The notes below the pieces were generated by a model. That model had not been told where the DNA came from and searched no databases. It worked only from the letters and a program-made list of their open reading frames with translations. This document shows, piece by piece, positions 17,497-26,914 of a stretch of 64,000 bases of DNA. Source of the stretch: Pedobacter segetis (GTDB lineage Bacteria; Bacteroidota; Bacteroidia; Sphingobacteriales; Sphingobacteriaceae). A program made the position numbers and the translations under genes. Within the stretch, counting starts at the first letter, position 1, and each line of letters opens with the position of its first letter. The DNA is taken from NCBI RefSeq assembly GCF_016623585.1, contig NZ_JAEHFY010000006.1, positions 112,407 to 176,406 of the forward strand, in the 5' to 3' direction.

Positions 17497-18621
17497 ATGA
17501 ATATTCCTGAGATATTAAACAGAGCCCAAAACTTTGAGTTTTTAAGCTTAGCAGAAGGTTTACATCTTTACCATCATGCATCAACACCAGAACTGATGTA
17601 CGTAGCCAACGAGTTGCGAAAAAAGCAAGTCCCACATGGTAAGGTAACCTGGCAAATTGATAGAAACGTGAATACTACCAACGTTTGTATAGCCAATTGT
17701 AAGTTCTGTAATTTTTTTCGCAGGCCAGGGCATGAAGAAAGTTATATCACCGATATAGAGACCTACAAACAAAAAATAGAAGAAACGATAAAATTAGGCG
17801 GAGACCAGCTTTTATTGCAAGGAGGGCATCACCCAGATCTGGGCTTAAAATTTTATTCGGATTTGTTTAAACAATTAAAACAGCTTTACCCCGATGTTAA
17901 ATTACATTCTTTGGGCCCGCCAGAGATTGCACATGTGGCAAAATTAGAAGGAATGAGCCATTACGATGTGCTTAAGGCACTAAAAGAAGCTGGTTTAGAT
18001 TCTTTGCCCGGTGCAGGTGCAGAAATTTTGAACGATAGGGTAAGAAGATTGATTTCTAAGGGCAAATGCGGCGGACAAGAGTGGCTAGATGTGATGAGGG
18101 CTGCCCATAAACTGAATATACCAACATCTGCAACCATGATGTTTGGCCATATAGAAACTTTGGAAGAGCGTTTTGAGCATTTGATCTGGATTAGGGAAGT
18201 ACAAGCAGAAAAGCCAGAAGGTAATCATGGATTTGTTGCGTTTATTCCATGGCCTTTCCAAGATGACGGTACTTTATTAAAAAGATTGAGAGGTATAACA
18301 AACAACGTAACCGGCGACGAATATATCAGGATGATCGCTTTAAGTAGGATCATGCTGCCAAATATCAAAAACATACAGGCCAGTTGGCTAACCGTTGGAA
18401 AGCAAGTTGCCCAGATTTGTTTGCATGCTGGTGCGAATGATTTTGGATCTATCATGATAGAAGAAAACGTAGTAAGTGCTGCGGGTGCGCCACACCGTTT
18501 TACTTCCAATGGCATCCAAGAATCTATCAAGGCAGCCGGTTTTGAACCACAACTGCGCAACCAGTTGTACCAATGGCGTAATGATGTAAAACATCTAGAA
18601 CAACAAGTAATCGATTATTAA
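17497..18621 (+). CDS. mqnC: Cyclic dehypoxanthinyl futalosine synthase
   Basis: A 374-residue radical SAM enzyme of the futalosine route to menaquinone, cyclising dehypoxanthine futalosine. The 4Fe-4S cysteines are in CIANCKFCNF; LQGGHHPDLGLKFY, HSLGPPEIAHVAK, LDSLPGAGAEIL and ATMMFGHIETLEER follow in the order typical of MqnC, and the C-terminus has the ASWLTVGKQVAQICLHAGAN signature. The related MqnE has a different glycine-rich motif, so MqnC is preferred. The cell would make menaquinone without the classical men pathway; no other mqn gene is in view. Next gene is scpB, 58 bases away. Confidence 0.94.
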   Translation: MNIPEILNRAQNFEFLSLAEGLHLYHHASTPELMYVANELRKKQVPHGKVTWQIDRNVNTTNVCIANCKFCNFFRRPGHEESYITDIETYKQKIEETIKLGGDQLLLQGGHHPDLGLKFYSDLFKQLKQLYPDVKLHSLGPPEIAHVAKLEGMSHYDVLKALKEAGLDSLPGAGAEILNDRVRRLISKGKCGGQEWLDVMRAAHKLNIPTSATMMFGHIETLEERFEHLIWIREVQAEKPEGNHGFVAFIPWPFQDDGTLLKRLRGITNNVTGDEYIRMIALSRIMLPNIKNIQASWLTVGKQVAQICLHAGANDFGSIMIEENVVSAAGAPHRFTSNGIQESIKAAGFEPQLRNQLYQWRNDVKHLEQQVIDY

Positions 18622-18660
18622 TACTCATATCTTGATACTCGGTACTCATATCTTGATACT
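18622..18660. repeat. 21-bp direct repeat after mqnC
   Basis: TACTCATATCTTGATACT occurs at 18622-18639 and again at 18643-18660, a 21-base period beginning at the base after the mqnC stop codon. It lies in the mqnC-scpB gap and has no coding content. Confidence 0.85.
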
Positions 18661-18679
18661 AAAATCTCAGATCTAAAAA

Positions 18680-19237
18680 ATGATAGAGCAATATATCGAA
18701 GCCCTAATTTTCGCCTCAGATGCTAGCATAAGGCTAGAAGAGATCATATTATGTTTACAAGCCGCTTTAGAGCAAGATATTAAAGATGATGATGTGGAGA
18801 GAGCAATCCAAAACATCCAAAAAAAGTACAGAGACCAAAACTCTGCCTTAGAACTGGTAAAGATTTCTGGCGGCTATCAATTTCTTACCAGAAAAGAAAT
18901 GCTGCCTATCATCAATCAATTGCACATCCATAAATCTAAAAAGAAACTGAGCCAATCTGCTTTAGAAACTTTGGCTATCATCGCTTACAGGCAACCCATT
19001 ACCAAGTTAGAAATTGAACAGATCAGAGGTGTAAATTGCGATTACACGGTGCAAAAACTATTAGAAAAAGATTTAATTAGCATTGCCGGAAAGGCCGAAA
19101 CACCTGGGAGACCAATATTATACGATCTAAGCCAGTATTTCCTAGATTATTTTGGGATCAATAATGTTTCAGATTTGCCTCATCTAAAGGATATTGAAAC
19201 CCAAAGCGAGCATGAAGTTGGAGAAAAACCAGAATAA
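18680..19237 (+). CDS. scpB: SMC-Scp complex subunit ScpB
   Basis: A 185-residue ScpB protein, a kleisin-associated dimer that works with SMC and ScpA in chromosome condensation and segregation. Two winged-helix domains are visible: residues about 1-80 (IEQYIEALIFASDASIRLEE, then LELVKISGGYQFLTRKEM) and about 85-160 (LSQSALETLAIIAYRQPIT, then QIRGVNCDYTVQKLLEKDLI and AGKAETPGRPILYDLS). Motifs and length are typical. scpA and smc are not in this window. Confidence 0.95.
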   Translation: MIEQYIEALIFASDASIRLEEIILCLQAALEQDIKDDDVERAIQNIQKKYRDQNSALELVKISGGYQFLTRKEMLPIINQLHIHKSKKKLSQSALETLAIIAYRQPITKLEIEQIRGVNCDYTVQKLLEKDLISIAGKAETPGRPILYDLSQYFLDYFGINNVSDLPHLKDIETQSEHEVGEKPE

Positions 19238-19371
19238 TTTTAAAATGTTTTTTTGAAATTAAAATTCATTTATATTTTTGGAGCGATTTTACGAATCCAA
19301 AAAAGAAAAAAAAATTTTATATCTTTTTTAAAAAACCATAACTTTATTACCGTAATAAAAAATCGAACAAA

Positions 19372-19536
19372 ATGGGAAAGCAACACAAACCAAAAAAAGA
19401 AGATTTTGATGACGAATCTTTAGATTCTAAACCAAAAAAAAGGATTCTTGATGAGGATGATGACGACTTAGATCTACCTTTAGACGACATGGATGATTTT
19501 GGTGTTGATTTTGATGATGACGATGACGATTATTAA
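19372..19536 (+). CDS. Small very acidic protein (54 aa)
   Basis: An ATG at 19372 opens a 54-residue frame ending at a TAA and followed 22 bases later by a strong terminator. The N-terminus is basic (MGKQHKPKKEDF) and the rest is extremely rich in Asp (residues 26-53 are mostly D with L and F), giving a strongly negative tail. No domain is recognised. A promoter-sized AT-rich gap (134 bases) separates it from scpB, and the dedicated terminator argues that it is a real transcript. It might bind cations or basic proteins, but this is speculation. Confidence 0.65.
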   Translation: MGKQHKPKKEDFDDESLDSKPKKRILDEDDDDLDLPLDDMDDFGVDFDDDDDDY

Positions 19537-19558
19537 GTATCCTTAAATAATTATATTT

Positions 19559-19591
19559 AAAGCATCCGCCAGACGGCGGATGCTTTTTTAT
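19559..19591 (+). terminator. Rho-independent terminator
   Basis: A perfect stem AAGCATCCGCC / GGCGGATGCTT with the loop AGAC is followed by a run of T. It lies 22 bases after the acidic small protein and 20 bases before the GNAT-like gene, so it separates the two transcripts. Confidence 0.93.
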
Positions 19592-19610
19592 TTAATAGCA
19601 ATAAAACTAA

Positions 19611-20729
19611 ATGACAATTTTAGAGGTAAACTCGCCAAAAAAAGAGAAAGATTTTTTAGATGTAGCAAGGATCATTTACAAAGATGATCCCGTTTGGGTT
19701 TGCCCCTTGGATAACGACATTAAAACGGTCTTTGATCCAAATAAAAACAGTTTTCATTCACATGGCAAGGTAATTAGATGGATTTTGTTGGATGAAAACA
19801 ATAAACTGGCAGGCAGGATAGCTGCCTTTATAAACTATAAAAAAGCAAATACCTTTGCACAACCAACCGGGGGCGTGGGTTTTGTAGAGTGCATAGATAA
19901 CCATAATGCTTTTAGGTTATTATTTGATACTGCAAAAAAATGGCTGCAAGAAAACGGGATGCAAGCGATGGAAGGGCCAATAAATTTTGGGGAGAACGAT
20001 ACTTTCTGGGGATTATTGATAGAGGGATTTACGCATCCATCTTACGGTATGAATTATAACAAACCCTATTACCAAAAACATTTTGAGGCTTATGGTTTCA
20101 AAAAAGAATATGAGCAACTTACCAATCATTTAGACATAAACAAGCCTTTCCCAGAGCGTTTTACCAAAATTGCTAACTGGGTTTCTAAAAAAGAAGGCTA
20201 TACTTTTGAGTACCTTAACCCTAAAAATTTCGATAAATACGCTCATGATTTTATGGAAATCTATAACGACGGCTGGAAAGATTTTAACCACTTCTCTCCT
20301 ATCAAATTAGAAACCGTAAAAGAAAGTTTTGAGCAGATGAAGCAGATCATGGATCCAAAATTGATCTGGTTTGCTTATATTAATAAAGAACCCGCCTCTT
20401 TTGTAGTGATTTTGCCCGATGCCAATTTGATGATCAAACCACTTAATGGAAAATTGGATTTAATAGGGAAGCTGAAATTTGTGTACAACAGATGGAAAGG
20501 CGTAAACAGGATGCGGGCAATTGTAATGGGCACCAAACAGAAATTTCAAAAACATGGGCTAGAGTCGGCTATTTTTATTAAGCTTAAAGAGTATGTTTTA
20601 CCCATGAAACAATATGATGAACTAGAGCTTTCTTGGGTGGGCGATTTTAACGATAAAATGTTGGCCATACATGATGCAACAGGTTCTGTTTTTGGTAAAA
20701 GACACGCTACAATGATCTGTTTATTTTAG
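19611..20729 (+). CDS. GNAT-like acyltransferase family protein
   Basis: A 372-residue cytoplasmic protein resembling the large GNAT-type family that includes E. coli YghO. The N-terminal half has an acetyltransferase-like pattern (IIYKDDPVWVCPLDNDIKTV, KLAGRIAAFIN, GGVGFVECIDNHNAFRLLFD) and a conserved MEGPINFGENDTFWGLLIEG block; the C-terminal half has a second GNAT-like region (LESAIFIKLKEYVLPM, then ELSWVGDFNDKMLAIHDATG). Substrate unknown. It follows the terminator at 19559 and is probably transcribed alone. Confidence 0.8.
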   Translation: MTILEVNSPKKEKDFLDVARIIYKDDPVWVCPLDNDIKTVFDPNKNSFHSHGKVIRWILLDENNKLAGRIAAFINYKKANTFAQPTGGVGFVECIDNHNAFRLLFDTAKKWLQENGMQAMEGPINFGENDTFWGLLIEGFTHPSYGMNYNKPYYQKHFEAYGFKKEYEQLTNHLDINKPFPERFTKIANWVSKKEGYTFEYLNPKNFDKYAHDFMEIYNDGWKDFNHFSPIKLETVKESFEQMKQIMDPKLIWFAYINKEPASFVVILPDANLMIKPLNGKLDLIGKLKFVYNRWKGVNRMRAIVMGTKQKFQKHGLESAIFIKLKEYVLPMKQYDELELSWVGDFNDKMLAIHDATGSVFGKRHATMICLF

Positions 20730-20758
20730 AAATTTTAAAAGATTGTTTCAAAAATTTG

Positions 20759-20861
20759 TGTCATGCTGTCCGCCAACGGGTGGATCTCTTATCCCATTTG
20801 CATATTGGCAAACTATATGAGAACTCATTTTGATAAGATGCTGAAATAAATTCAGCATGAC
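20759..20861. repeat. Intergenic inverted-repeat element, possible terminator
   Basis: TGTCATGCTG at the left pairs with CAGCATGACA at the right, and an internal hairpin ATGCTGAA/TTCAGCAT (20838-20858) precedes a T-rich tail. The phrase AGATGCTGAAATAAATT recurs near 44389, which marks it as a dispersed repeat. It lies between the convergent GNAT-like gene and argS and could terminate either. Confidence 0.7.
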
Positions 20862-20891
20862 ATTTATTGTTTTTGATAGATCTTAAATTTT

Positions 20892-22658
20892 CTACATCCT
20901 CTCGGGCATCTCGATCCCCAACAAGCCCATAGATTTTTTTAGCGTTAAGGCAGTATGTTTTGATAGCTTTAGCCTAAAAGTTTTTACTGATCGGTCTTCA
21001 ACCTTTAGGATGCTTTCTGTTTGGTAAAACTTATTGTAGGTTTTTGATAGATCATAAGCATAGTTGGCAATATCGGCCGGGTTATGGTCTTTTGCCGATA
21101 TTTTTAAAACCTCTGGATATTTACTTAACAATTGTAACAGTTCAACCTCGGTCCCATTCAGATTTTGATCATAATCTAAAGTGCTTTCGCTATAATCGGC
21201 TTTAGCCAAAACAGATTTTATCCTAGCGTGGGTATATTGGATAAATGGACCTGTATTTCCCTGAAAATCAATAGATTCTAAGGGGTTAAATAATAACCGT
21301 TTTTTAGGTTCTACCTTTAACAAGAAGTACTTTAAGGCACCCAAGCCAATCATCTCAAAAAGCCGCTCTTTTTCAGCTTCTTCAAAATTATCCACCTTGC
21401 CCAAAGCCTCGGTTTTTTCTTTGGCGGTTTGCTTCATTTCCTGTATCAGATCATCCGCATCAACCACCGTTCCCTCTCTCGATTTCATTTTACCCGTAGG
21501 CAGATCAACCATGCCATAAGAGAGATGGTACATTCCTTTGGCCCAGGGTTTACCCAGTTTTTCTAAAATCAAAAACAGCACTTTAAAGTGATAATCTTGC
21601 TCATTACCAACCACATAAATAGATTCCTGCATTTTAAATTCATCGTATTTTAATTGAGCAGTACCTAAATCTTGTGTGATATAAACCGAAGTCCCATCAG
21701 CCCTTTGTACCAGTTTTTCGTCCAAACCGTCGGCAGTCAGGTCTATCCAAACAGAACCATCATCCTTCTTAAAGAAAACACCTTTTTCTAAACCTTCGGC
21801 AACTATATCCTTACCTAACAAATAGGTATTAGATTCGTAATAGGTTTTGTCGAAATTAACACCTAAAGCTCTGTAAGTAACATCAAAACCGGCATATACC
21901 CATTGGTTCATGTTTTTCCAAAGCGCCATCACCTGCTCATTTCCACTCTCCCACTTTTGCAACATTTCTTGCGCTTGCAAAATTAGCGGAGCTTGTTTTT
22001 TTGCCTCTTCTTCGGTTTTTCCTGCTGCTTTTAAAACCTCTATTTCTTGCTTGTAATGTTGATCAAAAATCACATAGTATTTACCCACCAAATGATCGCC
22101 TTTTAAACCAGAAGATCCTGGCGTTTCACCATTGCCAAACTTTTGCCAAGCCAGCATAGATTTACAGATGTGTATGCCCCTATCGTTTACCAAATTGGCT
22201 TTTATAACCTCAAAACCGGCAGCTTTTAATATTTCGGAGACCGCATAACCCAGTAAATTATTACGAACATGCCCTAAATGCAAAGGTTTATTGGTGTTTG
22301 GCGAAGAATATTCTACCATCACTTTTTCGCGGTTAGCTGGTAAATACCCAAAATTGGGTTTTACTATTTCATTCTCAAAAACACCCAACCAATAAACATC
22401 ACTTAAAACAATATTAAGAAAGCCTTTAATCACATTAAAATCGTTTACTTCTTCACAGGTTTCCTTCAAAAACTCACCAATTGAAGTTGCCGTTTGCTCG
22501 GGAGATTTTTTTGTAAAACGTACAAAAGGGAAAACCACAAATGTTACATGGCCTTCAAATTCTTTTTTAGTTTGCTCTAAAACTACTTGGTTATCAGTAA
22601 ATTCATAATCAAAAAGTTGTAATAATGCTTTTGAGATGGCTTGTTGTAGAAAATTCAT
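20892..22658 (-). CDS. argS: Arginyl-tRNA synthetase
   Basis: A 588-residue class I aminoacyl-tRNA synthetase charging tRNA-Arg. An N-terminal Add-1 domain (about 1-90) precedes the catalytic core with the HIGH motif as NKPLHLGHVRNN, followed by the ArgRS signature YGMVDLPTGKMKSREGTVV, in which KMSKS is represented by KMKSREG. The C-terminal anticodon-binding DALR domain begins near residue 470 (IQYTHARIKSVLAKA) and ends with LLGIEMPERM. Length and motifs are normal. It is divergent from the arginine-deiminase-like gene, with a repeat element in between. Confidence 0.96.
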   Translation of the reverse strand: MNFLQQAISKALLQLFDYEFTDNQVVLEQTKKEFEGHVTFVVFPFVRFTKKSPEQTATSIGEFLKETCEEVNDFNVIKGFLNIVLSDVYWLGVFENEIVKPNFGYLPANREKVMVEYSSPNTNKPLHLGHVRNNLLGYAVSEILKAAGFEVIKANLVNDRGIHICKSMLAWQKFGNGETPGSSGLKGDHLVGKYYVIFDQHYKQEIEVLKAAGKTEEEAKKQAPLILQAQEMLQKWESGNEQVMALWKNMNQWVYAGFDVTYRALGVNFDKTYYESNTYLLGKDIVAEGLEKGVFFKKDDGSVWIDLTADGLDEKLVQRADGTSVYITQDLGTAQLKYDEFKMQESIYVVGNEQDYHFKVLFLILEKLGKPWAKGMYHLSYGMVDLPTGKMKSREGTVVDADDLIQEMKQTAKEKTEALGKVDNFEEAEKERLFEMIGLGALKYFLLKVEPKKRLLFNPLESIDFQGNTGPFIQYTHARIKSVLAKADYSESTLDYDQNLNGTEVELLQLLSKYPEVLKISAKDHNPADIANYAYDLSKTYNKFYQTESILKVEDRSVKTFRLKLSKHTALTLKKSMGLLGIEMPERM

Positions 22659-22733
22659 GGTGCAAAAATAATTAATAATGCCTGCATATAAAGCATTTAA
22701 TTCTGATAGATTTGTAATTGATTGAAATTTTAA

Positions 22734-22812
22734 TTAGGGCGTTCGGGCGGGCTTTACATTGTAGTTTTTTGCCAAAAAAAGTCAAAAAAGCTGCCATTTC
22801 AATCCCTAACGC
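22734..22812 (+). repeat. Dispersed intergenic element, copy 1
   Basis: Begins TTAGGGCGTTCGGGCGGGCT and ends AATCCCTAACGC, with TTAGGG/CCCTAA as short inverted ends and a T-run/A-run interior that can fold. It lies in the divergent region between argS and the arginine-deiminase-like gene, just 22 bases before the latter's ATG. The same ends recur at about 35.0, 36.7, 44.2 and 63.4 kb. Confidence 0.8.
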
Positions 22813-22833
22813 GATCCTATACAACTCCATTTT

Positions 22834-24285
22834 ATGTCAGAAACTTTTAATGATTTTAAAGTAAACGTAGGCTCAGAGATTGGTGCTTTGCGCTGCCTCA
22901 TTATCCATAGCCCAGATAGCGGTTTAGGCAAGGTTGTACCTTCTAAGGCACAAGATTGGCTTTTTGAAGATATAGTACATTTAAAAACTATACGCAAAAA
23001 CGAATACGACCATTATTTAAAACTACTGCTTTATTTTTTAGATACAGAGAAAATACAAGGGAAATTAAAAGATTTGGATAAAGACTTATCTAGGGATTTT
23101 TATAAGCCCGGGCATCCAAAATTCCATAATTCTTTAAAAGTTGTAGAGCTGCAAAAACTGCTATCGGATATTTTGATCAACGAAAATATTAAGCATAAAT
23201 TGGTGGCTTCGGTTTGTGCTATGGAAAGTTGCACCTATCATTTGCAGAACCAATTAATGGCCAAGTCTAACACAGAATTGGCAAACATCATCATTTCTGG
23301 CTCCATGGATAACGACAGGATGATTTTTGCGCCCATCCCAAATTTTATCTTCACAAGAGATGTTGCCATCATCATCAATAATTTTGTGCTGCTAAATAAA
23401 CCTGCTAAAAAGGCAAGGTTTAGGGAAACCCTAATTGCAAGGTATATTTTCTTTAACCACCCGCTTTTTGCAAGTTATGAGGATAACATTTTAGAAATCC
23501 CAGATTCTTTGCCCCAATTTTTACGCCCGGGTGAAGAAAACGAACAACATAGCACTTTAGAAGGTGGGGATGTGATGGTAGTGGCTAAAAATCATTTACT
23601 TATTGGCTTTAGCGAACGTACATCGGCGGCAGCCATAAATGAAACCATCAAAATGCTTTTCGATAGAAATGTAGTAGAAAAAGTTACGGTTGTTAAGATC
23701 CCACATAAGCGAGATTTTATGCACCTCGATACCGTTTTTACCCAAGTTAAAAAGAATATGTGGGTCATTCTAAAATCCATTGCCATGATCGATCATCGTG
23801 GAAACGGAAACGAACCAATTGATCACATCACAGAAAAACAACCAGAAGACAGAACCGAAGTAACCCAGTTTATTAAAGGGAAGATTAACCAACCCATAAA
23901 ATTTGATTCTGTAGAACAACTTTTAGCCGACATCAGTGAAAACGATTTAAAATCGACAGAAAAAACGGAAATCATTTATTCAGGAAATGAAGAGTTCCCT
24001 TATGATTCTAGGGAACAATGGACAGATTCTTGCAATCTGCTAGCTTTAAAAGAAGGTGTGGTATTGGGTTACGATAGGAACGAACACACGATCAATGCTT
24101 TTAAACAAAAAGGTTTTAGGATAATTGGGGTTAAGGACCTGCTCCAAAAATTTGAAATTGGCGAATTAAACCCCCGTACTTTAGAAAATACGTTTATTAC
24201 CATGCCATCGGCAGAACTTTCAAGGGCAAGGGGTGGTTTCCATTGCATGAGTATGCCCGTTTTTAGGGATGAATTAGTAGATTGA
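22834..24285 (+). CDS. Arginine-deiminase-like enzyme
   Basis: A 483-residue protein of the guanidino-group-modifying (amidinotransferase/ADI) superfamily. Near residues 234-255 is STLEGGDVMVVAKNHLLIGF, then SERTS; the catalytic His is in DFMHLDTVF and the catalytic Cys in RARGGFHCMSMPVF near the C-terminus, matching the GG-x-x-CMSMP arrangement of arginine deiminase. It is longer than classical ADI (about 410 residues) because of inserts in the first half. Expected product is citrulline and ammonia from arginine. It heads a tightly packed cluster (3-base gap to the permease), with a transporter and CtlX downstream; this supports a role in arginine use. Confidence 0.85.
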   Translation: MSETFNDFKVNVGSEIGALRCLIIHSPDSGLGKVVPSKAQDWLFEDIVHLKTIRKNEYDHYLKLLLYFLDTEKIQGKLKDLDKDLSRDFYKPGHPKFHNSLKVVELQKLLSDILINENIKHKLVASVCAMESCTYHLQNQLMAKSNTELANIIISGSMDNDRMIFAPIPNFIFTRDVAIIINNFVLLNKPAKKARFRETLIARYIFFNHPLFASYEDNILEIPDSLPQFLRPGEENEQHSTLEGGDVMVVAKNHLLIGFSERTSAAAINETIKMLFDRNVVEKVTVVKIPHKRDFMHLDTVFTQVKKNMWVILKSIAMIDHRGNGNEPIDHITEKQPEDRTEVTQFIKGKINQPIKFDSVEQLLADISENDLKSTEKTEIIYSGNEEFPYDSREQWTDSCNLLALKEGVVLGYDRNEHTINAFKQKGFRIIGVKDLLQKFEIGELNPRTLENTFITMPSAELSRARGGFHCMSMPVFRDELVD

Positions 24286-24288
24286 TCA

Positions 24289-25599
24289 ATGACAAAAAAA
24301 AGCACCTCAGATAAAATCAACTTAAAAGATGCCATTTCCATTGGTATTGGAGGAATGGTTGGTGGCGGAATTTTTGCGGTTTTAGGTTTAGCAGTTTCTT
24401 TAGCTAAAGGAGCAACTCCTATTGCGTTTCTGTTTGCAGGGATTATTGCACTATTAACCGCCTATTCTTATGCAAAATTATCAAAGGTATATCCAGAAAA
24501 TGGTGGCACCGTAAACTTTATCCATCAACAGTTTGGCGATGGCATTTTTGGTGGCGGTGTAAATAACTTATTGTGGATAAGCTATATAGTTATGCTTGCG
24601 CTTTATTCATCAGCATTTGGCTCTTATACACAACAACTCATTCAATTAACAGGAGATAAAAATTTGGATACCCATATTTTCGAGACTGCAATTATCATCG
24701 CTGCATTGCTTATCAATTATTTAAGTATCAAATTAGTTGGCGAGATTGAATCCTATTCGGTTTTCATAAAACTGACCATCCTTATCGTTTTTGTTGGTAT
24801 TGGCTTTTACGGATTTAGCAATCATACAGAAAATTTGCATCAGCTCAATCCTCAGAATTGGGAAAGCCCCGTTTTAATTTTAAGTGGTGGCATGGTTATT
24901 TTTGTTGCCTATGAAGGTTTTGAACTGATAGCAAACTCTGTTGCCGATTTAGAAAACCGAGAAGAAAACACAGAATTAGCCTATTTTATTTCTGTAGGCT
25001 TTGTGGTGGTTCTTTACATCTTAATAGCGATTATAACAGTAGGCTCATTGCCCTTTAAAGAAATAGCAGCCGCCAAAGATTATGTTTTAGCAAAGGCCGC
25101 AGAACCCTCTTTAGGGCAATTAGGTTTTACAATTATTGCCATCACGGCCGTTATATCAACTTTTTCTGCTATCAATGCTACGGTTTTGGGAAGCAGTAGA
25201 GTAAATTATGATATCGCAAACGATAGTGAGTTACCTCACTATTTTACCCGCCAGTTTTGGGGCAAGCCTATCGGATTACTGATAACAGCCATTTTTTCAA
25301 TTGTTTTGGTAAATCTTTTTAATCTACAAAGCATCTCTACAGCGGGCAGTGCTGGTTTTCTATTTATATTTTCTGTGGTAAATTATATTGGTTTTAGAAA
25401 ACACAAAGAACTAAAATCTAAAAAATGGATTCATTTTTTTGGGTTTTTATTATGTGGGGCAGCTTACATCACTCTAATTATTCAACAATTTAAAGACAAT
25501 AGAACTGGTATTATCATATCATTGAGCATTGTTCTATTGTGTTTTATTTTAGAGTATATTTTTAAAAAAACCGTTAGTAAACCAAGTAATTCAAATTGA
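24289..25599 (+). CDS. APC-family amino acid permease
   Basis: A 436-residue membrane protein with about 12 hydrophobic segments. The N-terminal consensus IGGMVGGGIFAVLGLAVSLA is the first membrane-helix loop of APC transporters, and AYEGFELIANSVADLENREE matches the conserved helix 6 region. It starts 3 bases after the arginine-deiminase-like gene and precedes the NTF2-like and CtlX genes, so its substrate is probably arginine, citrulline or ornithine, but this rests on neighbours only. Confidence 0.88.
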   Translation: MTKKSTSDKINLKDAISIGIGGMVGGGIFAVLGLAVSLAKGATPIAFLFAGIIALLTAYSYAKLSKVYPENGGTVNFIHQQFGDGIFGGGVNNLLWISYIVMLALYSSAFGSYTQQLIQLTGDKNLDTHIFETAIIIAALLINYLSIKLVGEIESYSVFIKLTILIVFVGIGFYGFSNHTENLHQLNPQNWESPVLILSGGMVIFVAYEGFELIANSVADLENREENTELAYFISVGFVVVLYILIAIITVGSLPFKEIAAAKDYVLAKAAEPSLGQLGFTIIAITAVISTFSAINATVLGSSRVNYDIANDSELPHYFTRQFWGKPIGLLITAIFSIVLVNLFNLQSISTAGSAGFLFIFSVVNYIGFRKHKELKSKKWIHFFGFLLCGAAYITLIIQQFKDNRTGIIISLSIVLLCFILEYIFKKTVSKPSNSN

Positions 25600-25608
25600 T
25601 TAAATCTT

Positions 25609-25989
25609 ATGTTAACCGCAAAAATATCAAATAAAGAAAAGGCAATAGCTTTTTATAAAATGGCCTATAATGGAAACCCTACCGAAGCGGTAAAGTTATA
25701 TGTTGGCGATAAGTACATTCAACATAACCCTGTTGTTGGTGATGGAAAGCAATCTTTTATAGATTATTTTACCAAAATGCAAGAAGAATATCCAGATAAA
25801 TCCATAGAATTTGTTCGTTCTGTAGAAGATGCTGATCTGGTAGCTTTACACACCCACCAAACTTGGCCAGGCAATGATGAATATGTTACGATGGATTTTT
25901 TTAGGTTTGAAGATGGGAAAATTGTAGAACATTGGGATGCTATACAACAAATACCGGCAGAATCTGCAAACGGAAACAAAATGTATTAA
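25609..25989 (+). CDS. SnoaL-like (NTF2 fold) protein
   Basis: A 126-residue single-domain protein of the SnoaL/NTF2-like family (COG4922 type). Typical features are KAIAFYKMAYNGNPTEAVKL, YIQHNPVVGDGKQSFIDYF, HTHQTWPG, and FFRFEDGKIVEHWDAIQ. Family members bind small molecules in a conical pocket; the substrate is unknown. It lies 9 bases after the permease and 1 base before ctlX, so it is cotranscribed with the arginine cluster. Why such a protein is here is unclear. Confidence 0.87.
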   Translation: MLTAKISNKEKAIAFYKMAYNGNPTEAVKLYVGDKYIQHNPVVGDGKQSFIDYFTKMQEEYPDKSIEFVRSVEDADLVALHTHQTWPGNDEYVTMDFFRFEDGKIVEHWDAIQQIPAESANGNKMY

Positions 25990-25990
25990 G

Positions 25991-26914
25991 ATGCAAAGCA
26001 CCTCACAAATTTTAATGGTACGCCCGGTTGCATTTGGTTTAAACATCCAAACGGCCGGCAGCAACGCATTTCAGATAAAATCTGCTCCGCAAGAAAATGT
26101 ACAAGAAAAGGCTTTGGCAGAGTTTGATGCTTTTGTGAAAAAATTGACAGCAAAAGGAATTGAGGTTACCGTAATAGAAGACACCTTAAACCCCCATACG
26201 CCAGATTCTATTTTCCCTAACAATTGGGTTTCTTTTCATGATGATGGTAGCGTTTACCTTTACCCTATGCAGGCAGAAAACAGAAGATTAGAGCGAAGGG
26301 ATGATTTGATTGATCAGCTGGGTAAACAATTTGACATTAGAGAGATCAATGATATTTCTTTTACCGAAGAGCGAGGACAATATTTGGAAGGAACCGGAAG
26401 CATGGTTTTGGATAGGGAAAACAAAATTGCTTATGCTTGTCTTTCTATCCGCACACAACAAAATGTTCTGGATATTTTCTGTAACGAAAGCGGCTTTAAA
26501 ACCATTACATTTAACGCTGTTGATCAAAATGGTTTTGCCATTTACCATACCAACGTGATGATGTGCGTTGCCACAGATTTTGTGGTGATTTGTTTAGATG
26601 CCGTACCCAATCAAAAAGAAAAAGATTTGCTGATCAACTGCTTTAATAAAGCCAAAAAAGAAATTATAGAGATAGATTATTCGCAGATGAATCAATTTGC
26701 GGGGAATATGTTAGAAGTTAAAAATAAAGCAGGTAAAAGTTTTTTGGTAATGAGCGAAAGGGCACATCAATCTTTAAATAAAAGTCAAATAGAAAAACTT
26801 ACTAAACATTCTGAAATATTATCATCTCCACTTACCACCATTGAAGATAACGGAGGCGGTAGCGCAAGGTGCATGATGGCCGAGATTCATTTGGGCAAGC
26901 TTGGCTTGCGTTAG
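25991..26914 (+). CDS. ctlX: Citrulline utilization hydrolase CtlX
   Basis: A 307-residue amidinotransferase-fold hydrolase of the CtlX type, proposed to split the ureido group of citrulline. Motifs include MVRPVAFGLNIQTAGSNAFQ, the substrate loop TPDSIFPNNWVSFHDDG, EGTGSMVLDR, the catalytic His in YHTNVMMCVA, and the catalytic Cys in GGGSARCMMAEIHL. The chosen ATG at 25991 is 1 base after the NTF2-like stop; an earlier in-frame ATG at 25937 would overlap that gene. The last codons and stop lie in the end of a dispersed element, so the native C-terminus may have been replaced. Confidence 0.88.
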   Translation: MQSTSQILMVRPVAFGLNIQTAGSNAFQIKSAPQENVQEKALAEFDAFVKKLTAKGIEVTVIEDTLNPHTPDSIFPNNWVSFHDDGSVYLYPMQAENRRLERRDDLIDQLGKQFDIREINDISFTEERGQYLEGTGSMVLDRENKIAYACLSIRTQQNVLDIFCNESGFKTITFNAVDQNGFAIYHTNVMMCVATDFVVICLDAVPNQKEKDLLINCFNKAKKEIIEIDYSQMNQFAGNMLEVKNKAGKSFLVMSERAHQSLNKSQIEKLTKHSEILSSPLTTIEDNGGGSARCMMAEIHLGKLGLR

